Assembly (NCBI GenBank): GCA_035342635.1 | Contig: DAOQXO010000028.1 | Coordinates: forward strand, 1-27,166 | Length of the DNA: 27,166 nt | From: CADEFQ01 sp035342635 | Lineage (GTDB): Bacteria > Pseudomonadota > Gammaproteobacteria > Steroidobacterales > Steroidobacteraceae | Reading direction: 5' to 3' | Shown here: positions 22,928 through 27,166 of the stretch, in pieces | How positions within the stretch are numbered: position 1 is the first letter of the stretch | Layout: every line of letters begins with the position of its first letter | Program-made: the position numbers and the translations under genes | Notes under the pieces: generated by a model | What the model was told of the DNA's origin: nothing | The model's database searches: none | Seen by the model: only the letters and a program-made list of their open reading frames with translations

Positions 22928-24087
22928 CCGATCGCTTTGCAGAAAATACCCGCGCAGTGCGCGCAGGCCTCGAAACCGACGACGCCACGGGCGCAGTCGT
23001 GCCGCCCATCCATCTGACGTCGACGTTCGCATTTCGCGGCTTTGACGACAAGCGCGCGTATGACTACACGCGATCCGGCAATCCGACCCGTGACCTGCTG
23101 GCCGACGCACTCGCGGACCTGGAAGGCGGCGCGGGCGCCGTCGTCACGGCGACCGGCATGGCGGCGATCACCGTCGTCGGCCACCTGCTACCTGCGGGTG
23201 CGCGCATCGTCGCACCGCACGACTGCTACGGTGGCAGCTTCCGCCTGTTCACGGCCTGGCAACGGCGCGGCGAGCTGCGCGTCGACTTCGTCGATTTCGG
23301 CGATGCCGCCGCGGTCGATGCCGCGCTCGCCACGCCCTTTGCGATGCTGTGGATCGAGACGCCGAGCAATCCGCTGCTGCGCATCTCCGACATCGCCGAA
23401 CTCGCGGCGCGAGCTCGCCGCGCCGGCGCCCTGGTCGCCGTCGACAACACCTTCCTGTCGCCGGCCTGGCAGCAGCCGATCGCTCTCGGCGCCGACCTCG
23501 TCGTGCACTCGACGACCAAGTACATCAACGGGCACAGCGACGTGGTCGGTGGCGCGGTCATCGCACGCACGGCGGAACTCGCGCAGCAGCTCGCCTGGTG
23601 GGCCAACTGCCTCGGGCTCACCGGCTCACCGTTCGACAGCTTCCTCACGCTTCGGGGGCTGCGCACGCTGCACGCACGCCTCGCCGTGCATGAGCGCAAT
23701 GCGCAGGGCCTCGCCGCATGGCTCGCGGAGCAGCCGGGGATCGCGAAGGTGTACTACCCGGGGCTCGCGACGCATCCGGGGCACGAGCTCGCCCGACGCC
23801 AGCAGCGCGGCTTCGGTGCCATCGTGTCGCTCGAGCTCGAAGGCGGTACCGAGGCGGTGAGGAAGTTCGTCGGGGGGCTCGAGTTGTTCTCGCTCGCCGA
23901 ATCGCTCGGTGGTGTCGAAAGCCTGATCGCGCATCCGGCAACGATGACCCACGCCGCGATGGAGCCGCAGGCGCGCGCCGCGGCGGGCCTCGTCGACGGC
24001 CTGCTGCGCCTGTCGGTGGGCATCGAGGACCTGGAGGACCTGCGCGGCGACCTCGCGCGCGCGCTGGCACTCGCCGCTCAGCGCTGA
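22924..24087 (+). CDS. metB: Cystathionine gamma-synthase
   Basis: PLP enzyme joining O-succinylhomoserine and cysteine to give cystathionine; 387 aa, against 386 in E. coli MetB. Long near-identical stretches to E. coli MetB are recognisable: VPPIHLTSTF, GNPTRD, APHDCYGGS, ETPSNPLLR, DNTFLSPA, the PLP lysine K199 in HSTTKYINGHSDVVGG, AWWANCLGLTG, and SLAESLGGVESLIAHPATMTHA. GTG 22924 overlaps the metX stop in GTGA (22924-22927), so the pair is translationally coupled and should share the riboswitch control. The 3' end lies in a 26-bp palindrome shared with leuB; the protein ends LAAQR. Confidence 0.93.
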   Translation: MTDRFAENTRAVRAGLETDDATGAVVPPIHLTSTFAFRGFDDKRAYDYTRSGNPTRDLLADALADLEGGAGAVVTATGMAAITVVGHLLPAGARIVAPHDCYGGSFRLFTAWQRRGELRVDFVDFGDAAAVDAALATPFAMLWIETPSNPLLRISDIAELAARARRAGALVAVDNTFLSPAWQQPIALGADLVVHSTTKYINGHSDVVGGAVIARTAELAQQLAWWANCLGLTGSPFDSFLTLRGLRTLHARLAVHERNAQGLAAWLAEQPGIAKVYYPGLATHPGHELARRQQRGFGAIVSLELEGGTEAVRKFVGGLELFSLAESLGGVESLIAHPATMTHAAMEPQARAAAGLVDGLLRLSVGIEDLEDLRGDLARALALAAQR

Positions 24088-24095
24088 GCGGCGAG
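24070..24095. repeat. 26-bp perfect palindrome spanning both metB and leuB stop codons
   Basis: The sequence reads the same on both strands from 24070 to 24095, centred between 24082 and 24083; each half reads CTCGCCGCTCAGC. It encodes L-A-A-Q-R-stop in both directions (plus TGA 24085-24087, minus TGA 24080-24078). It can fold into a hairpin on either transcript and may serve as a bidirectional 3' end signal, although no T-run follows. Confidence 0.8.
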
Positions 24096-25148
24096 CGCGT
24101 CCAGTACGGCCTGGCCCATCGCGCGCGTCGAGAGCGCCTTGTCGCCCGGGCCGAGGATATCGGCGGTGCGCGCGCCGACGGTGAGCGCGGCGCTGACCGC
24201 CGCTTCGATGGCGGCGGCCTCGGCCTCGAGCCCCAGCGAATGGCGCAGCAGCAGCGCCGCCGACAGAATCGTGCCGACGGGATTGGCGATGCCCCGGCCC
24301 GCGATGTCGGGCGCAGAGCCATGGATCGGCTCGTAGAGACCGCGGCGACCCTCGCCCAGCGAAGCCGACGGCAGCACGCCGAGCGATCCGGCCAGCATCG
24401 ACGCCTCGTCGGTCAGGATGTCGCCGAACATGTTTTCGGTGAGCAGCACGTCGAAGTCGCGCGGGCGGCGGATCAGGTGCATCGCCGCGGCGTCGACCAG
24501 CATGTGCTCCAGCGCTACGTCAGGGAATTCGGCTGCGATCACGCGGCCGGCCACGGCGCGCCAGAGGCGCGAGGTCTCGAGCACGTTCGATTTGTCGATC
24601 GACACGATGGACTTGCGACGCGCGCGGGCCAGGGCACCTGCCGTGCGCGTGATGCGCTCGATCTCGGCCACCGTGTAGGTGCACACATCGGTCGCCTCGG
24701 TCTCGGTGCGGTGCTTTTCGCCGAAGTAGATGCCGCCGGTGAGTTCGCGCACGAAAATGAAATCGACGCCGTCGACGACGCCCGCCTTGAGCGGCGAGGC
24801 GTCACGCAGCGCAGGGTGCACGGCCACCGGGCGCAGGTTGGCGTAGACACCGAGTTCCCGTCGCAGGCGCAGCAGCGCCGTCTCGGGGCGCAGCCTCGCG
24901 TCGGGCGAGCTCCACTTCGGTCCGCCGATCGCGCCGAGCAGCACGGCATCGGCCTCGCGACACAGATCGAGTGTTGCGGGCGGCAGGCCATCACCGTGCG
25001 CGTCGATGGCGGCGCCGCCGAAGGGCGCGGGAGTCAGCGCCAGTTCATGGCCGTGGCTCTGCGCCAGCGCCTCGAGCACGCGCACGGCTTCCGCGACGAC
25101 TTCGGGACCGATGCCGTCGCCGCCGAGGACGGCGATCCGGGCCTTCAT
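24078..25148 (-). CDS. leuB: 3-isopropylmalate dehydrogenase
   Basis: NAD+-dependent oxidative decarboxylation of 3-isopropylmalate, third step of leucine synthesis; 356 aa, the usual length. Motifs: AVLGGDGIGPEVVAEA at the N-terminus, LGAIGGPKW, FVRELTGGIYFG, SIDKSNVLETSRLWR with the catalytic Lys, FDVLLTENMFGDILTDEAS with metal-binding Asp residues, and EPIHGSAPDIAGRGIANP for NAD. ATG 25148 overlaps the leuD stop in ATGA (25145-25148). It is last in leuC-leuD-leuB and overlaps metB tail-to-tail by 10 bases. Confidence 0.96.
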   Translation of the reverse strand: MKARIAVLGGDGIGPEVVAEAVRVLEALAQSHGHELALTPAPFGGAAIDAHGDGLPPATLDLCREADAVLLGAIGGPKWSSPDARLRPETALLRLRRELGVYANLRPVAVHPALRDASPLKAGVVDGVDFIFVRELTGGIYFGEKHRTETEATDVCTYTVAEIERITRTAGALARARRKSIVSIDKSNVLETSRLWRAVAGRVIAAEFPDVALEHMLVDAAAMHLIRRPRDFDVLLTENMFGDILTDEASMLAGSLGVLPSASLGEGRRGLYEPIHGSAPDIAGRGIANPVGTILSAALLLRHSLGLEAEAAAIEAAVSAALTVGARTADILGPGDKALSTRAMGQAVLDALAAQR

Positions 25149-25720
25149 GCGTGGCTGCGCTCGTAGGCGGCGATCGCGGCCTCCTGCGACTGCAGAAAGC
25201 CGAGCTCATCGACGCCATTCATCAGGCAGTAGCGCGAGAAGGCGTCGATTGGGAAGTTGACTGCGGCCCCGGTCGGTAGCGTGATGGTGCAGGCCTCGAG
25301 GTCGACGGTGACCTCGGCGCCAGGGTTCGCGATCAGCCACTGGTGCGTCGTCTCGTCGACGATCACGGGCAGCAGGCCGTTCTTCAGCGAATTGTTGCGG
25401 AAGATGTCGGCGATCTCGGTGCTGACGACGGCGCGAATGCCGTAGTCGAGCAGCGCCCAGGGCGCGTGCTCGCGCGATGAGCCGCAACCGATGTTGCGGC
25501 CCGCAACCAGGATCTCGCAGCCCTGTGCGGCCGGCTGGTTCAGCACGAAGTCGGGTTTCGGCCTGCCCTCGGCATCGTAGCGCCAGTCGGCGAACAGCTG
25601 CTTGCCGAGGCCCTGCTTGGTCGTGGTGGTCAGGAAGCGGCCGGGGATGATCTGGTCGGTATCGATGTTGCTCGAGGGCAGCACGACGGTGCGCGAGTGG
25701 ATTTTCCTGATGGGGGTCAT
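25145..25720 (-). CDS. leuD: 3-isopropylmalate dehydratase small subunit
   Basis: Swivel-domain subunit of isopropylmalate isomerase, partner of LeuC; 191 aa. Motifs: LPSSNIDTDQIIPGRFL, NIGCGSSREHAPWAL (substrate-recognition loop), DIFRNNSLKNGLLPV. ATG 25720 gives MTPIRKIHSRTVVLP, matching the family start. It begins 5 bases after the leuC stop and overlaps leuB by 4 bases. Confidence 0.96.
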   Translation of the reverse strand: MTPIRKIHSRTVVLPSSNIDTDQIIPGRFLTTTTKQGLGKQLFADWRYDAEGRPKPDFVLNQPAAQGCEILVAGRNIGCGSSREHAPWALLDYGIRAVVSTEIADIFRNNSLKNGLLPVIVDETTHQWLIANPGAEVTVDLEACTITLPTGAAVNFPIDAFSRYCLMNGVDELGFLQSQEAAIAAYERSHA

Positions 25721-25725
25721 GTCGA

Positions 25726-27135
25726 TTATCCGTTCAGTACGTCGCGCGGGTCGGTCACGCGCCCGCGGATGGCGGAGGCCGCCGCAGTCAGCGGACTTGC
25801 GAGCAGGGTGCGTGCGCCGACGCCCTGCCGGCCTTCGAAGTTGCGATTGCTGGTGCTGACCGCGTACTCGCCCTTCGGCACCGTGTCGCCGTTCATGCCG
25901 AGGCACATCGAGCATCCCGATTCGCGCCAGTCGGCGCCTGCCTCGATGAAGATGCGATCCAGGCCTTCCTTCTCAGCCTCGCGGCGTACCTGCTGCGAAC
26001 CGGGCACGATGAGCAGATGCACGCCCTTGGCGACCTTGTGGCCGCGAAGGATGTCGGCGGCGGCGCGCAGGTCGCTGATGCGCCCATTGGTGCAGCTGCC
26101 GAGGAAGACCACGTTCACCGGCTGGTCCTTGATCGGCTCACCGGCGGTCAGGCCCATGTAGGCGAGCGCCTTGTTGAACACCGGGTCGCCGGCGCGTGCC
26201 GGAATCGTCGCCGAAATCGGCACCACCATGCCGGGGTTGGTGCCATAGGTGATCATCGGCTCGAGCGTCGCGGCGTCGATGTCGACGCTCGCGTCGAACC
26301 GCGCGCCGGCGTCGGTCGGCAGGGCACGCCAGGCGGCGAGCGCCTCGTTCCATGCTGCGCCCTGCGGCGCGCGTGGCCTGCCCGACAGGTACTCGAAGGT
26401 GGTGTCGTCGGGCGCGATCATGCCCGCCCGTGCGCCGGCCTCGATCGACATGTTGCAGATGGTCATGCGCGCCTCCATGTCCATCGCACGGATCGCCGCG
26501 CCGCGATACTCGATCACGTGCCCGGTGCCGCCGGCAACGCCGATCTGGCCGATGATCGCGAGGATCAGGTCCTTGGCGGTCACGCCCGGCGCGAGCCGGT
26601 TCGCGATCTCGATCGCCAGCGTCTTCGGTCGGCGCTGCAGCAGGCATTGCGTGGCGAGCACGTGGCCCACCTCGGTGCTGCCGATGCCGAAGGCGAGGGC
26701 GCCGAACGCGCCATGCGTGCTCGTGTGGCTGTCGCCGCAGACGATGGTCTTGCCGGGCTGCGTGAGGCCGAGCTCCGGGCCGATGATGTGCACGATGCCG
26801 CGCCGCGGATCCTGCAGTCCGAACAGCTCGACGCCGAACTCGGCGCAGTTCTTCTCGAGCTGGCGCACCTGGTTGGCAGCCGATTCGATCGCGATCGGCT
26901 CGCCGCCGAACACCTGGCTGGTGCGGGTCGGGGTCGAGTGATCCATCGTCGCCAGGGTCAGGTCGGGGCGGCGCACCTTGAGGCCACGTTCACGCAGCAA
27001 CTGGAATGACTGCGGCGAAGTCACCTCATGGGTGAGGTGCAGGTCGATGAACAGTACGGCAGGGGTGTCCGCAGTTTCCGGCACCACCACATGGCGGTCC
27101 CAGATCTTCTCGAACATCGTCTTGGGTGAAGTCAC
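25726..27135 (-). CDS. leuC: 3-isopropylmalate dehydratase large subunit
   Basis: Aconitase-superfamily [4Fe-4S] subunit converting 2-isopropylmalate to 3-isopropylmalate; 469 aa. Cluster ligands C348 (FLGSCTNGR), C408 and C411 (SGCSMCLGMN) are at family positions; CGDSHTSTHGAFGALAFGIG is also conserved. GTG 27135 was chosen because AAAGGA on the minus strand lies 9 bases upstream; ATG 27117 is an in-frame alternative and would give MFEKIWDRHVV. No leuA is in the window; it may lie upstream or elsewhere. Confidence 0.95.
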   Translation of the reverse strand: MTSPKTMFEKIWDRHVVVPETADTPAVLFIDLHLTHEVTSPQSFQLLRERGLKVRRPDLTLATMDHSTPTRTSQVFGGEPIAIESAANQVRQLEKNCAEFGVELFGLQDPRRGIVHIIGPELGLTQPGKTIVCGDSHTSTHGAFGALAFGIGSTEVGHVLATQCLLQRRPKTLAIEIANRLAPGVTAKDLILAIIGQIGVAGGTGHVIEYRGAAIRAMDMEARMTICNMSIEAGARAGMIAPDDTTFEYLSGRPRAPQGAAWNEALAAWRALPTDAGARFDASVDIDAATLEPMITYGTNPGMVVPISATIPARAGDPVFNKALAYMGLTAGEPIKDQPVNVVFLGSCTNGRISDLRAAADILRGHKVAKGVHLLIVPGSQQVRREAEKEGLDRIFIEAGADWRESGCSMCLGMNGDTVPKGEYAVSTSNRNFEGRQGVGARTLLASPLTAAASAIRGRVTDPRDVLNG

Positions 27136-27158
27136 GCTGCTGGATCCTTTCGGGGTGC

Positions 27159-27164
27159 GCTATA
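27159..27164 (-). promoter_or_regulatory. Possible -10 element of the leuCDB operon at the window edge
   Basis: TATAGC on the minus strand, followed by a GC-rich discriminator, would start transcription near 27152, 17 bases before GTG 27135. The -35 region lies outside the window, so this cannot be confirmed. Confidence 0.3.
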
Positions 27165-27166
27165 CG

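Noticed and set aside
23718..25166. 482-codon plus-strand open frame across the metB/leuB junction
   Set aside because: It runs out of frame through metB, then antisense to leuB; composition and lack of motifs mark it as a shadow.

Overview
The window is high-GC, densely packed bacterial chromosome with no mobile elements, CRISPR arrays or structural RNA genes visible. The gene content points to a gammaproteobacterium of the Xanthomonadales / Steroidobacterales / Nevskiales type: a fused aspartate kinase-diaminopimelate decarboxylase (LysAC), a TrpR-like YerC/YecD gene heading a complete his operon, and a SAM-I riboswitch in front of metX-metB. This placement is inferred from gene content; no database search was done.

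Layout. (1) 1-3483, minus: cysQ followed by an RND efflux permease cut by the left window edge. (2) 3476-7229, plus: L,D-transpeptidase, DASS anion transporter, flavin-reductase-like protein, histidine-phosphatase-like protein and a 48-codon small ORF, all abutting or overlapping. (3) 7226-10375, minus: a membrane protein fused to a spermidine-synthase-like domain. (4) 10410-14215, plus: SAM hydrolase-family protein, a small PA3496-like acidic protein with its own promoter, then lysAC. (5) 14204-21565, minus: yerC-hisG-D-C-B-H-A-F-IE, nine cistrons in which every junction overlaps. (6) 21566-21889: the only intergenic region over 300 bases. It holds a 26-bp palindrome beside yerC and, on the other strand, a promoter, a SAM-I riboswitch and an RBS-sequestering hairpin for metX. 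(7) 21890-24087, plus: metX-metB. (8) 24078-27135, minus: leuC-leuD-leuB.

The second half is an amino-acid biosynthesis block covering lysine/aspartate family, histidine, methionine entry and leucine. Methionine control looks riboswitch-based. Histidine control may depend on the TrpR-like protein encoded first in its operon. The first half covers envelope, transport and redox functions and contains the less-understood genes.

The most notable observations are: hisF has no ATG/GTG/TTG at its start and appears to begin at ATA behind a GGAG Shine-Dalgarno; a 7-base sequence, GGCACTC, occurs both at the 5' edge of the SAM aptamer and over the metX ribosome-binding site, and both copies can pair with the same GAGTGCC, which suggests a simple switch; a dyad GTGCTAA-N4-TTAA-N4-TTAGCAC lies beside yerC; and a 26-bp perfect palindrome covers both stop codons at the metB/leuB junction, so both proteins end in LAAQR. 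I see no clear, wholly new multi-gene system.
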